NCBI GenBank assembly: GCA_023362775.1
Contig: JALMGJ010000015.1
Location: 12,225,501-12,289,500 of the forward strand
Source of the DNA: Charina bottae
Taxonomy: Eukaryota; Chordata; Lepidosauria; Squamata; Charinaidae
Direction: 5' to 3'
Length of the DNA: 64,000 bases
Positions 31,812-42,931 of this stretch are shown here, piece by piece. How positions within the stretch are numbered: the stretch's first letter is position 1; every line of letters starts with the position of its first letter. The position numbers were made by a program, and so were the translations under genes. The notes under the pieces were generated by a model, which did no database searches, was not told the origin of the DNA, and worked only from the letters and a program-made list of their open reading frames with translations.

Positions 31812-33634
31812 CTAAGTCCCTTTATCATCTAAAGGAGGATCGTTAAGATTACCCTGCTGCTGTTGAGCTTGTGAAATGGTCTTAATCTTCCTAGGCACAG
31901 AAGACAAAGCAGGAAGGAAGATAGGGGAAAGGTTATGCCTGAGGCCCCCACCTCTATTCAAGGAAGGATTTTCCAAGTTGGCATGAATGGATTCCTTGAC
32001 CCCTCTCTCAAACCACCTATCTTCTCTGTCTAAAATGTGAACATTAATGTCCTCAAATGAGTGTCCTTTTTCCTTTAGATGAAGATAAACTGCTGACTCT
32101 GGTCCTGTGGTGTTACTTCTCCTGTGTTGGGCCATCCTCCTGTACAAAGGTTGTTTGGTTTCTCCAATGTAGAGTTCAGAGCACTCCTCACTGCACTGGA
32201 TTGCATACACTACATTGCTTTCCTTGTGTTTTGGAGTTTGATCTTTGGGGTGTACAAGCCTCTGTCTCAGTGTGTTGGTGGGTTTGAAATATACAGGTAT
32301 GTGGTGTTTGCCAAATATCCGTTTTATCTTTTCAGACACGCCAGCCATGTAAGGAATGACCAGGTTCTTCCGTTTACTCTGAGTCTCAGCCCTATCTGTC
32401 GCTGTTTTAGGTCTGGTAGACTTAGATTTAGTGAAGGCCCAATTTGGATATCCACAGGCCTGCAGAGCTGTTCTCAGATGCTGCTTTTCATTCTTTTTGG
32501 AATCCATGGAGGTGGGGATGGTTTCTGCTCTGTGTGACAATGTCCTGATGACTCCTAGTTTGTGCTGCAGTGGATGGTGGGAGTCAAACATCAGGTATTG
32601 ATCTGTGTGTGTGGGTTTCCTGTAGATCCCTATTTCTAGCTTGCCACCGGTCCCAATGAGGACTTCACAGTCTAGGAATGCCAGTCTGTTGTCCTTGGTG
32701 TCTTCTCTGGTGAAGCTAATGTTGGCATCTATAGTGTTTATATGGTCCGTGAAGGCCTGTACTTCCTGGGCCTTGATTTTGACCCAGGTGTCATCCACAT
32801 ACCTAAACCAGTGGGTGGGCACCGTTCCCTGGAATGTGTTGAGTGCTTTCTTCTCCACTTCTTCCATGTATAAATTGGCCACAATGGGTGACACAGGAGA
32901 ACCCATGGCACAGCCGTGTTTTTGTCTGTAAAAGTCACCTCTGTATGTGAAATAAGTGGTGTTAAGACACAGGTCCAGAAGATGGCAGATCTGGTTTGGG
33001 TTGAGATGGCTTCTCCTTTCCAGGGTGCTGTCCTCTTCTAGTCTCTTCCTGACAGCGGATAGAGCATGAGTGGTGGGGATGCTGGTGAAAAGGGAGGACA
33101 CATCAAAGGAGACCATAGTTTCATCTGTATCCAGTTTCAGGATCTTTGCTTTGGAAACAAATTCTTCCGAATTATGGATGTGGTGTTCAGAGTGTCCAAC
33201 TAGAGGTGCTAGTATGGTAGAGAGGTGTTTGGCAATGTTGTATGTTACCGAATTGATGCTGCTGACTATGGGTCGGAGGGGTGTTCCTTCCTTGTGGATC
33301 TTAGGAAGTCCGTAGATGCAGGGGATGGCTTCTCCAGGATACAGACGGTGGTAGGTAATCCTATCGATGGAGCCATCATGTTCCAATTGTTTCAAACTGT
33401 CTATTGCCTTTTTCTTGTAATTGTTGGTGGGGTCTCTTTTCAGTTTTTCATATGTATGGTGATCCTCCAAAAGTGAGGTAATTTTATTGTGGTAGTCTGC
33501 AGTGTTTAGAACCACTGTACATCTTCCTTTGTCAGCAGGTAAAATGGTGATGGTTTCATCTTTGCTGAGGGCTGTCAGGGCTCTCCTCTCTTGGACGGTA
33601 AGGTTGGGGGGAGGAGGTTGAGCACTGGACAGAG
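31812..33634 (-). pseudogene. Penelope-like reverse transcriptase/endonuclease, copy 2, 5'-truncated
   Basis: Covers residues from about 243 to 849 of the intact protein and is identical to it over that range. It therefore keeps the whole reverse transcriptase catalytic core and the GIY-YIG domain, but lacks the N-terminal quarter and its start codon because the copy ends at the head-to-head junction (33,634/33,635). No internal stop or shift. Confidence 0.9.
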
Positions 33635-33636
33635 AG

Positions 33637-35781
33637 CATCACAAGACAAAGGAGAGGCAAACTAAGAAATTTGACATTCTTCTTTCTCGCAGCAAGCAGA
33701 AACAAGGAACTGGAGAAACCGCTGGGAGGAATAACAACAACAGGACCACAGAGGACAAAAAGAACATGTGGGTGAAAAATCTCTCAGACAGAGAACTTAC
33801 CCAACCAGAGAGAGATGTCCTAGCCAAAGGTCTTAATTTTGCCATCACTCCCAAGCAAGTTCCGGTTGTGGAGCTCATTACAGCCACAGAATCTGCCATC
33901 CACAACAACCACCTACCTTTTGAAGAAGCAGAACAACTCCGGCTTAAAATATCTGCAGCTCTGTCCAGTGCTCAACCTCCTCCCCCCAACCTTACCGTCC
34001 AAGAGAGGAGAGCCCTGACAGCCCTCAGCAAAGATGAAACCATCACCATTTTACCTGCTGACAAAGGAAGATGTACAGTGGTTCTAAACACTGCAGACTA
34101 CCACAATAAAATTACCTCACTTTTGGAGGATCACCATACATATGAAAAACTGAAAAGAGACCCCACCAACAATTACAAGAAAAAGGCAATAGACAGTTTG
34201 AAACAATTGGAACATGATGGCTCCATCGATAGGATTACCTACCACCGTCTGTATCCTGGAGAAGCCATCCCCTGCATCTACGGACTTCCTAAGATCCACA
34301 AGGAAGGAACACCCCTCCGACCCATAGTCAGCAGCATCAATTCGGTAACATACAACATTGCCAAACACCTCTCTACCATACTAGCACCTCTAGTTGGACA
34401 CTCTGAACACCACATCCATAATTCGGAAGAATTTGTTTCCAAAGCAAAGATCCTGAAACTGGATACAGATGAAACTATGGTCTCCTTTGATGTGTCCTCC
34501 CTTTTCACCAGCATCCCCACCACTCATGCTCTATCCGCTGTCAGGAAGAGACTAGAAGAGGACAGCACCCTGGAAAGGAGAAGCCATCTCAACCCAAACC
34601 AGATCTGCCATCTTCTGGACCTGTGTCTTAACACCACTTATTTCACATACAGAGGTGACTTTTACAGACAAAAACACGGCTGTGCCATGGGTTCTCCTGT
34701 GTCACCCATTGTGGCCAATTTATACATGGAAGAAGTGGAGAAGAAAGCACTCAACACATTCCAGGGAACGGTGCCCACCCACTGGTTTAGGTATGTGGAT
34801 GACACCTGGGTCAAAATCAAGGCCCAGGAAGTACAGGCCTTCACGGACCATATAAACACTATAGATGCCAACATTAGCTTCACCAGAGAAGACACCAAGG
34901 ACAACAGACTGGCATTCCTAGACTGTGAAGTCCTCATTGGGACCGGTGGCAAGCTAGAAATAGGGATCTACAGGAAACCCACACACACAGATCAATACCT
35001 GATGTTTGACTCCCACCATCCACTGCAGCACAAACTAGGAGTCATCAGGACATTGTCACACAGAGCAGAAACCATCCCCACCTCCATGGATTCCAAAAAG
35101 AATGAAAAGCAGCATCTGAGAACAGCTCTGCAGGCCTGTGGATATCCAAATTGGGCCTTCACTAAATCTAAGTCTACCAGACCTAAAACAGCGACAGATA
35201 GGGCTGAGACTCAGAGTAAACGGAAGAACCTGGTCATTCCTTACATGGCTGGCGTGTCTGAAAAGATAAAACGGATATTTGGCAAACACCACATACCTGT
35301 ATATTTCAAACCCACCAACACACTGAGACAGAGGCTTGTACACCCCAAAGATCAAACTCCAAAACACAAGGAAAGCAATGTAGTGTATGCAATCCAGTGC
35401 AGTGAGGAGTGCTCTGAACTCTACATTGGAGAAACCAAACAACCTTTGTACAGGAGGATGGCCCAACACAGGAGAAGTAACACCACAGGACCAGAGTCAG
35501 CAGTTTATCTTCATCTAAAGGAAAAAGGACACTCATTTGAGGACATTAATGTTCACATTTTAGACAGAGAAGATAGGTGGTTTGAGAGAGGGGTCAAGGA
35601 ATCCATTCATGCCAACTTGGAAAATCCTTCCTTGAATAGAGGTGGGGGCCTCAGGCATAACCTTTCCCCTATCTTCCTTCCTGCTTTGTCTTCTGTGCCT
35701 AGGAAGATTAAGACCATTTCACAAGCTCAACAGCAGCAGGGTAATCTTAACGATCCTCCTTTAGATGATAAAGGGACTTAG
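33637..35781 (+). pseudogene. Penelope-like reverse transcriptase/endonuclease, copy 3, 5'-truncated
   Basis: Open from the junction (residue His134 of the intact protein) to the natural stop; the first in-frame ATG is at 33,766 (residue 179). YVDD, motif A, motif B and all GIY-YIG residues are present and identical to copy 1. A protein started at Met179 would lack the basic N-terminus and the Asn-rich stretch but keep both enzymatic domains, so residual activity cannot be excluded. Confidence 0.9.
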
Positions 35782-35875
35782 AAACAAACATCTCAAAATA
35801 ACCATGACCTAGCCCCAGGTGCAAGGTCACACAGCCAGCCTAGAAACATATTTAAGGATTCCCTTACTAACTTTA

Positions 35876-35924
35876 CTCAGACTGAAGAAGCTCCTTGGAT
35901 AAGGAGTGAAACGTTTCCACTAAG
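35876..35924 (+). ncRNA. Hammerhead-ribozyme-like motif in the pLTR of copy 3
   Basis: CTCAG (35,876-35,880) is followed by A and the core CTGAAGAA (35,882-35,889, one extra A compared with the CTGANGA consensus). Helix II is GCTCCTT/AAGGAGT with a GGAT loop (closing G-T). GAAACGT (35,908-35,914) follows, then T where the consensus prefers C, and CTAAG (35,920-35,924) pairing with CTCAG except for one C-A mismatch. The two older solo units have CTGAG at this place, which pairs perfectly. Hammerheads with very short helix III are known from Penelope-like terminal repeats; activity of this one is uncertain. Confidence 0.6.
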
Positions 35925-35999
35925 AAAATAGAAATCCAGTTGACATGATTCAAGCTACAGACAATTCCACCTGGATGACTGAGAACCTTCATAGACATA

Positions 36000-36012
36000 A
36001 AGAAGGCAAGAT
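36000..36012. repeat. Target-site duplication of the large PLE insertion, right copy
   Basis: AAGAAGGCAAGAT, identical to 28,907-28,919. Confidence 0.95.
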
Positions 36013-36650
36013 GGCTGTCTGCTGAGACACTGGAAGTAGCCCAAGAAAGAAGGAAAGCAAAAGGCAACAGTGATAGGGGGAGATATGCCCAATTAAATGC
36101 AAAATTCCAGAGGTTAGCCAGAAGAGATAAGGAATTATTTTTAAACAAGCAATGCGCGGAAGTGGAAGAAGACAATAGAATAGAAAGGACAAGAGACTTC
36201 TTCCAGAAAATTAGAAACATTGGAGGTAAATTCCAGGCAAAAATGGGTATGATCAAAAACAAAGATGGTAAAGACCTAACAGAAGCAGAAGAGATCAAGA
36301 AAAGGTGGCAAGAATATACGGAAGATCTGTATAAGAAGGATAATAATATTGGAGATAGCTTTGACGGTGTGGTCAGTGAGTTAGAGCCAGACATCCTGAA
36401 GAGTGAGGTTGAATGGGCCTTAAGAAGCATTGCTAATAACAAGGCAGCAGGAGACGATGGTATCCCAGCTGAACTGTTTAAAATCTTGCAAGATGATGCT
36501 GTCAAGGTGATGTATGCCATATGCCAGCAAATTTGGAAAACACAAGAATGGCCATCAGATTGGAAAAAATCAACTTATATCCCCATACCAAAAAAGGGAA
36601 GCACTAAAGAATGTTCAAACTATCGAACAGTGGCACTTATTTCACATGCC
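36000..36650 (+). pseudogene. BovB reverse transcriptase, right piece of a split copy
   Basis: An uninterrupted frame of about 216 codons follows the PLE insertion. It contains KKARWLSAETL, RRDKELFLNKQC, MGMIKNKDGKDLTEAEEI, KKRWQEYTEDLYKK, NNKAAGDDGIPAELFKIL and ECSNYRTVALISHAS, the ordered N-terminal half of the BovB/RTE reverse transcriptase. Homology ends at about 36,650, before motifs A to C, so the catalytic aspartates are missing. The frame joins that at 28,860-28,919 if the insertion and one duplication are removed. This shows that the BovB fragment was there first. Confidence 0.9.
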
Positions 36651-37189
36651 AGCCATTTCAGTAGAAAAATGATGTTTCAGTTCTTCTTTCTGTTCCCTAA
36701 ACTGTATGCCTCTGGCCCTGTTTGCTGCCAGAGGCTGTGTGGAGAAAGGGGGGGGGGAAATCTCCTAGGCCCATCCATGTGGCCAAGATGGAGGGAGAGC
36801 AGCTTGCATGCTGCTTCTCTGTTGGTGGAAGGAGCAGAGAGAGAGAAGAGGAAGTGGGAGGGGCAAGAAGCAAATTCCTCTAGCACAGAGTTTGCCTCCT
36901 AGAGCAATCACCCATATGCTAATGAGGCATGCTTGATTTGCTGAATTCCAACAAAAACAAGGTCTGTTTTCATGCCAACACAGTCAGCCCTGATCCTGTG
37001 CCATGCACTATTTAATAATTTGATAAATGTATATGGCTGTCTATCTAACCAGTAGAACTTTGAGTGGCAAACGAAGATCAAAACATAATACAATTAACCA
37101 AATCAAACCAGGTCAAGGCCCCTCTAAAAATCTCATTACCAACATGTCATATACTGTACACCTACATGCCAAAGCTTTGTTAACAATCT
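36651..37189. other. No recognisable feature
   Basis: Contains a G-run at 36,749-36,758 and otherwise unique sequence. The frames overlapping 36,677-36,902 continue from BovB by chance. Confidence 0.5.
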
Positions 37190-37194
37190 GACCA

Positions 37195-37440
37195 CAGGGC
37201 TTGTTAGGAAAAGCCAGGTCTTCATGGCCTTCCAGAAGGCCAACAGGGTCAGGGCCATTTGTATCTCAGAGGGGAGGCTATTCCACAAGACAGGACCATG
37301 ACAGAGAAGGCAAGCTTCCTAGGACCCACCAGATGACACTGCTTCACCAAGGAGACCCAGAGCATCCCCCCTCTGCCAGATCTGGTGGGACAGGCAGAAA
37401 CCATAGAGGATATGATAGAGAGTCCTGCAAGTAATGTATA
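37195..37440 (-). mobile_element. L2/CR1-type LINE 3' coding region
   Basis: Read on the minus strand it holds the C-terminal end region of an L2/CR1 LINE. The plus strand shows AGCCAGGTCTTCATGGCCTT, CCAGAAGGCCAACAGGGTCA and GAGGCTATTCCACAAGACAG, the same order as the better copy at 12,836-13,025. Frameshifts break it. Confidence 0.65.
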
Positions 37441-38514
37441 CAGTGGTGAATCTATTGACTGCAGGAAAGATGGCTGGATCATTAGTCTCACAGGAATAAT
37501 TAGAGATAATTCTCACAGCAACTATGCTTGGCAAAATCTTCAGTATGATCAGATAAACTCTTACTGGTGATAACGATAAACTTGCTAGTCTGACATTAGC
37601 ATTCCTTTAGGCAGAGGCATAATCTGGGGAAGTCTGTGATTGCTGACATGGCAAAAAAGATGTATGGTGTGAACCAGCCCTGTGATTCCTTATATCCCTC
37701 CAACAGGAAGCCCATGACACCACGTATGTAGCATAATTTACAAATGCTGTCATTTCTATGGTTGCCAAGTCTTTTTGGGGATAGAGAGGATAAATTGACT
37801 CAGAATTTCTGTTTTTCAGTGCCAAAACTAATTGAGTATTAGCTTACATTTTCTTTGCTGTATTTCTCCAACACTTTCATTTTTATCAGCAGGCAATAAA
37901 TAAAGCAAGCCCAAAGGAATGTTGAGGTGAATATATCAAAGCTTGCCAGGAAAAAAAATCTTTCTTTCTCTCCCCCATCATTTCTCATTTATACTGATTT
38001 GAATGGCCTATGAGCATTGCATTATGTTGAGAAGAATAATATATTCATGTTTCTGTTTTAGCAGAAAGGGGATTAGAATGCTTCTACCATTATTTCCACA
38101 TTGGAAACTTTAATCCTTTATAAAACTAATGGCCAGTTCTTATAAAGAAGGATGCATAGCATCAACAGCAAACCACTGGTGACAGTACAGACAGTCGTTT
38201 CAGTAGGAAAAGTCCTGTTTGGCATCTGTTCACAAGGCAGATATTACAGGTATGGAAATCATCTCTCCATCAATTCAAATTTGTTCTTAAATTTGAAACA
38301 CTGATTCACCCAAATTTGCAGTTTGATTCAAAGAGTTCAGTGATTTGAAGCAAATCACTGAACAGAATCAATTTGATTCAAACGTTAAATTTGACAAAAG
38401 GTACCTCTGGGTATGTGAACAAAAACCCATTGACTTCAAAGTTCCCAAATTAATTTTACAGATGAGATCAATTAAACGGTTTGTTTCAAAGTGTCAGTGG
38501 GCTGAATTGAAGAT
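37441..38514. other. No named feature; GATTC/TTTGAT-rich segment at 38,270-38,410
   Basis: AT-rich. The part at 38,270-38,410 is rich in words such as TTTGATTCAA and AAATCACTGAA and resembles 62,150-62,345 in style. It may be an old repeat that I cannot name. Confidence 0.4.
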
Positions 38515-38850
38515 ATCTAGATAGGTTTGGGCCAATTTCCCTCTCTCAGCCTAACCCAGTTCACAGGGTTGCACTGAGTGCAAAAATTGGAGAAGGGTAT
38601 GTTATGTATGTATACTTACATACATAACATATGTGTGTATGTTGTGTATGTTATGTTATGTATGTTATGTTATGTTATGTTATGTTATGTTATGTTATGT
38701 TATGTTATGTTATGTTATGTTATGTTCTGTATGTTCTGTTATGTTCTGTTATGTTCTGTTCTGTTCTGTTCTGTTCTGTTCTGTTCTGTTCTGTTATGTA
38801 TACTGCCTTGACTTTCTGGAAGACAAGTGGTTTATCAATCTAACAGAATA
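38515..38850 (+). mobile_element. tRNA-SINE with a (TATGT)n(TCTGT)n microsatellite expanded inside it
   Basis: The SINE body (CCCTCTCTCAGCCTAACCCA, TTCACAGGGTTGCACTGAGT) precedes the array. The L2-like end (ACTGCCTTGACTTTCTGGAA, then TTATCAATCTAACAGAATAA) follows it. Between them lie about 17 units of TATGT and then about 13 units of TCTGT (38,640-38,800). The array thus grew inside the SINE. Confidence 0.7.
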
Positions 38851-39412
38851 AGAACTGAGAGGAACTGAATCTCACTAAATTCATCCCAGGGATGAATTCC
38901 GACATCTAACTTCCCATTGGATGTACAACTGTACAGTAGTTCTCAAGCAATTGGATTCCAGTATAATGAGTTGTCTGAAAAAGCAGAGACCTGTGTTTCC
39001 TAACCAGGCATCCACCAAATGCATCTGGGCTATAAATCCTATAATACCCAGCTAATCTGTTGCTGTCAGGATATACCAAAATTATGTGCTTCAAACCTCT
39101 GTACTGCCGAGAAATCCTTTTCAACAGCATTCTGAAGGCAACAGCAACAGGGATAGTTGCCTATAAGAATGAGGCAATCCTTCAGGGTCCCACTACCACA
39201 ACTCAAGGGGAGAAGAGTGATTTGCTGTTCAAGAATCACTATGTGGATCCATAAAGAGTATCACACTTCCTATTTTGGTTGAATATATATGCCGTTTCCC
39301 TGCTTGTAAACATTTCTGTTCAGGCATGCAGGAGCATAATGAATGAATCAAAGGAATGAAATGAATCAGTGAATAACTCAAACATGAACAGACTCCTATT
39401 ATCACTATTATT
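38851..39412. other. No recognised gene; possible MITE remnant near 38,990-39,060
   Basis: TGTTTCCTAACCAGGCATCC and GGGCTATAAATCCTATAATA recall hAT-type MITE arms but are too decayed to call. The rest is unique. Confidence 0.35.
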
Positions 39413-39485
39413 TTTTATTAATAAATCAAATGTATAGGCAGCCCAGCTTGTAGAAACTCTGGGCAACATACAAGACAAAAATTAT
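39413..39485 (-). repeat. L2/CR1-type tail fragment
   Basis: TTTTTTATTAATAAATCAAA, GGCAGCCCAGCTTGTAGAAA and CTCTGGGCAACATACAAGAC in reverse order. Confidence 0.5.
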
Positions 39486-42400
39486 CAGTTTTTAAAAGTT
39501 ATGTATAGCTATTTCAAGCAGGGGCACCTCCAGTTGTTAATGAGTAGTAGTTCTGTTTAGGATAGTTGATTACTACTCACAGATATTAAATGCACCCATT
39601 TTGCTCAATCATTAGGATCTTGATACATGATCGTTCTTTCTCAATCCTTAAATACCTATCAAACATTAGAAACATGAAGGATCTGTTTGCTTAAATCTCT
39701 TACTGAAAATGAGAGATTTATTTGTTAGGATTCTTCTTCCTTTAACACTGAAAGAAAAGGAACCTATCAAAGTGCAAGTGCTAAAAGAAAGCAAAGTCCT
39801 AAAGAAGGTGCACATTGCTCAGATAAGAGATTTCAGGATCTGTATTGAACTGAAAAAGGCACGGCTCGATTACAATTCACTTTATATTTCCACTGCTCTG
39901 TGCAGCTGATAATGCTGGGTGGAAACAATGTACTTGTGCTTACTGACAAGAAATATAGAAGGCAAATCACACTCCTTCTTAGTAGTATAGATGCTGGGTA
40001 AAAATTTTGTACTCTTACATATTTATTTTGAGGACCCAGTGAGAACAGTCTGGTGTGATAAGGGACTGAAGAAGGTTTATCAAGTCATATTGATTTTTTT
40101 TTGGTGGGGGGAAGTCATTGTTTGTGTAATTTCCTGGAGTCATTTCTCCTTATGCCCTAAATTGTCCCTGCGTCAAAGTTGGGCCAAGAGAGCAATCTGA
40201 GTTGACCAAGGATTTGAGAACCAATAACTTCTGCATAATATAGCAAACACAACTGAAATTCCAAAGGAGATTAACAAACCAATCAGGAGGTAAGCTCGAG
40301 GAGTTAAAACTGTTAGAGCAGGGTAGTATCCATGTTCGAAGGACAAATTTGAAAAGAGAGACAGCTCATAGATCAAGTAAGGCTCAGCTGGAACAGGAAG
40401 TTGTTTTACACTCTTTCCTCTCCAGGAGGATCTAAGACACCATTATGTAGATGGAATCAGTCCAAGGAACTGCAACAAAGTGCTGAAGGAGAAAATTGTA
40501 TACAAAGCAGTCTGCCCCCACATTTTTTTTTTGTGGAGTCTTGGAGGAAAGGAGATCCTGCCCAGATCATCAATAGTAAAAGATTTGTCTACTAGTCCAA
40601 GTATTAGACATGAAAGATCAGAGAAAACATTGTCTTATTCTTCACCACAAACAACAAATGTCTTTGAGCCAGCTTTGGTAGTGATACAAAAATTTGGGAT
40701 GTGCAAGGCCTGGGTTCCTTATTAGGATCAGAGAGGACTTTTATCTTTTGTAAACTGCCAACAGAGAAAACATGATTTGTATCCCACCTCTCATCCTGGA
40801 GCTCAGTGCTATGTAATACCAAAAGTCTGATCTTCTTGGAAGTTTGTGAGGTTGAAATGGCAGCTCTTCACTAAGCTTCTGGGATTTGAATGTGGTTCTT
40901 CTGTACTCTATGTCTTGGTTCCCAAATTGTGGCTCTGAAGACTTGGGACTGAGAACATTAATTTATGTCTGTGTGCTGGTACATCAGCTGTCTCTCTTGG
41001 CATGGACACTATCATTCTCCTCTCAGCTTCATCCTGACAGAATTTCTAACACTAGTCCTCTAGTCCTGGTCCTCCTAGATCAGAGAGCAGCTCTGATTTG
41101 GATTCACAACTGATTTCCAATCTGCATCTCCCAATTTTAGAATTACCTTTTAAACTGTTCATTTTGGTTATTGTGAGTAGCATCCTGGAATAGCAGGCCA
41201 GCACTCTTTCATAAGACAGACAAATAAGTATTCCTAGCAGGAATGTTAAAAACGTCTGTTGATCAGGTTGTGCGCACAATCTTCCTCTACATCAAGCGAA
41301 ATGGCACTGAACAGCCATGTAACCACCTCTGAACAGCTGTTATTTCTTCTGCTGAGCCTTATAGAGCTTTTTTTTTTGGTTTTGTTTTATTTTGCTTTTT
41401 TGCAACAGAGAAACATCTGAGAAGCACGGCGGCATGTCACTTTTGGCTGCCAACCTGAGAAAATAACTCATTCTATGGAGCAGGACCAAAAGCTGCCTGG
41501 AGCTTCCTTTCGCACTTGGTGAAGTGATAAATAAATCAGCAGCCCTCTCTTAGCAGAGAGCAAAACCACTGACTGTATATTCAACGCACTGCCTTAAGTG
41601 TCTCTTTGGCTTCGAGTGGCAAAAGCACACAAGGTAATATAATAGACACATTTCTAAACTTCAAGAGGCTTGCGGTTTTGCTTCAATGGCCTTACTGTGC
41701 TCTCTGGGGATTGGCAAATCACTTTATTTCTGACCTGAGTCAATTCAGTATCTGTTCAGTCATATTCTCTAACAGCCCCATTTCTAAATTAATCAGTGAC
41801 TTTTAAAAAGAAATCCACCAAACAGGTGCATTGGAACACATATGTGCCCTTTAAAACATATGCCCATCCAACACATTTGGGTGTCTATTCAGAAGGATTT
41901 ACATACAAATCAGTCTATATCCACTCTGTTTTCATATTGCAGGTGTCAGATTTCTCCATAAGAAATCTCCATTGACTTGGATGCACAGCTTCCCCAACAT
42001 TACATTTTGTATAGCCTTTTCTCTACAACACAAATATTTGTATTCAAATCCCCCCCATTACCCATTTTTTGTATACCTTCAGAGCTAAGAAGGACATCAC
42101 AAAATGTAATAGATATGTATAACTCAAACAATTAGCTGTGTTCTTCCTATTCTGGGAATGGCAGTGTAGTTCAACCTTCTCTTGTCAAGCTCAGCTCTGT
42201 TGAAATCTCTTCTCCTTTGTCTCCTTCTCAGAACTGTTTCAGAATTCAGCTTGGTGACTTATTTTTTAAGCTTACTTAACTGGATCAGTTTGGAAGATGG
42301 TACTGACAGTGCTTCCCAATCATTTCCAGTTCTACATTTCTACATGTGATTGTATGCTTCCTGGATTCCACATTTTTTATCTGAAAAATGAATGGGAGGA

Positions 42401-42609
42401 GGGCTTCTCATTTATTGCCTTTCCTTGGATTTTAGGTATTGGAAGCCAGGGAGGTTGTAGACCACAGGAAATATGACTCTGTGATGGAAGGTAGGATATT
42501 GAGATAAACCTGGGGAGGGGATTATTTTCCATCTATGATTGAGTTAGAAAGCAATTTTAAAAAAGGCATTGAGAAGAAATTCTCGGCATCACATTACGTT
42601 CTTTAGGGT
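39486..42609. other. No recognisable gene or repeat
   Basis: This 3.1-kb stretch is mostly unique AT-rich DNA with short chance frames (60-81 codons). Nothing in it could be assigned. Confidence 0.5.
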
Positions 42610-42618
42610 TAGGGCATA
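42610..42618. repeat. Target-site duplication of SINE, left copy
   Basis: TAGGGCATA, repeated at 42,923-42,931. Confidence 0.75.
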
Positions 42619-42922
42619 GTAAAGGTAAAGGTTCCCCCTGCACATTTGTGCAGTCGTGTCCGACTCTAGGGGCCGGTGCTCATCTCCGTTTGTTAGCCGA
42701 AGAGCCAGCGCTGTCCGAAGACGCTTCCACGGTCATGTGGCCGCATGATGTGCACAGAATGCTGTTACCTTCCCACCGAAGTGGTACCTGTTCCATCTAC
42801 TCGCATTTGCATGCTTTCGAATTGCTAGGTTGGCAAGAGCTGGGGCAAGTGCAGGAGCTCACTCCGCACGCAGGGCTAGGGATTCGAACCTCTGAACTTG
42901 TAATAAATAATAAAAAGAATAA
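42619..42922 (-). mobile_element. Sauria-type SINE
   Basis: On the minus strand it has the B box (GGTTCGAATCCC-type word near 42,885), the body (GGAGTGAGCTCCTGCACTTG, GGTACCACTTCGGTGGGAAG), the RTE-like 3' domain (GAGTCGGACACGACTGCAC) and the ACCTTTACCTTTACT end. The tRNA A-box half is missing and replaced by an AT-rich leader. Flanked by a 9-bp duplication. Confidence 0.85.
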
Positions 42923-42931
42923 TAGGGCATA

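Larger units (their letters stand above)
28920..35999. mobile_element. Young Penelope-like element insertion: two tandem minus copies plus one inverted plus copy
   Basis: One 7,080-bp insertion with a single 13-bp duplication. Order: copy 1 minus (28,920-31,593 plus shared repeat), pLTR, copy 2 minus (to 33,634), copy 3 plus (33,635-35,999). The tandem offset is exactly 2,713 bp. Copies 2 and 3 meet head-to-head without microhomology; copy 3 reaches 324 bp further 5' than copy 2. The 3' ends lie at both outer borders; copy 1 lacks the last 39 bases that copy 3 has. All six-frame translations agree between copies, so divergence is close to nil. Penelope-like elements are known to produce tandem and partly inverted insertions. 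Here template jumping, a multimeric or circular RNA template, or priming from both target strands could explain the layout. Confidence 0.93.
31594..35999. repeat. Near-perfect 2-kb palindrome formed by copies 2 and 3
   Basis: The arms 31,594-33,634 and 33,959-35,999 (2,041 bp each) are reverse complements of each other, with a 324-bp spacer (33,635-33,958). Paired positions sum to 67,593 throughout, so the arms contain no relative insertion or deletion. Confidence 0.9.

Noticed and set aside
28920..35999. Interpretation of the three PLE copies as an assembly error
   Set aside because: The single shared 13-bp duplication, in-register split of the BovB frame, and non-identical truncation points of the copies fit a real insertion. 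Without reads, however, an error in copy number cannot be fully excluded.
28920..35999. Interpretation of the central element as a DIRS element, LTR retrotransposon or group II intron-like element
   Set aside because: There is no tyrosine recombinase, integrase, protease or gag. The combination of this reverse transcriptase type with a C-terminal GIY-YIG endonuclease is specific to Penelope-like elements.
35985..36000. CTGGATGACTGAGAACC as a second hammerhead core in the pLTR
   Set aside because: The word CTGAGAA lacks the required CTGANGA pattern, and no matching GAAA strand or stems lie around it.
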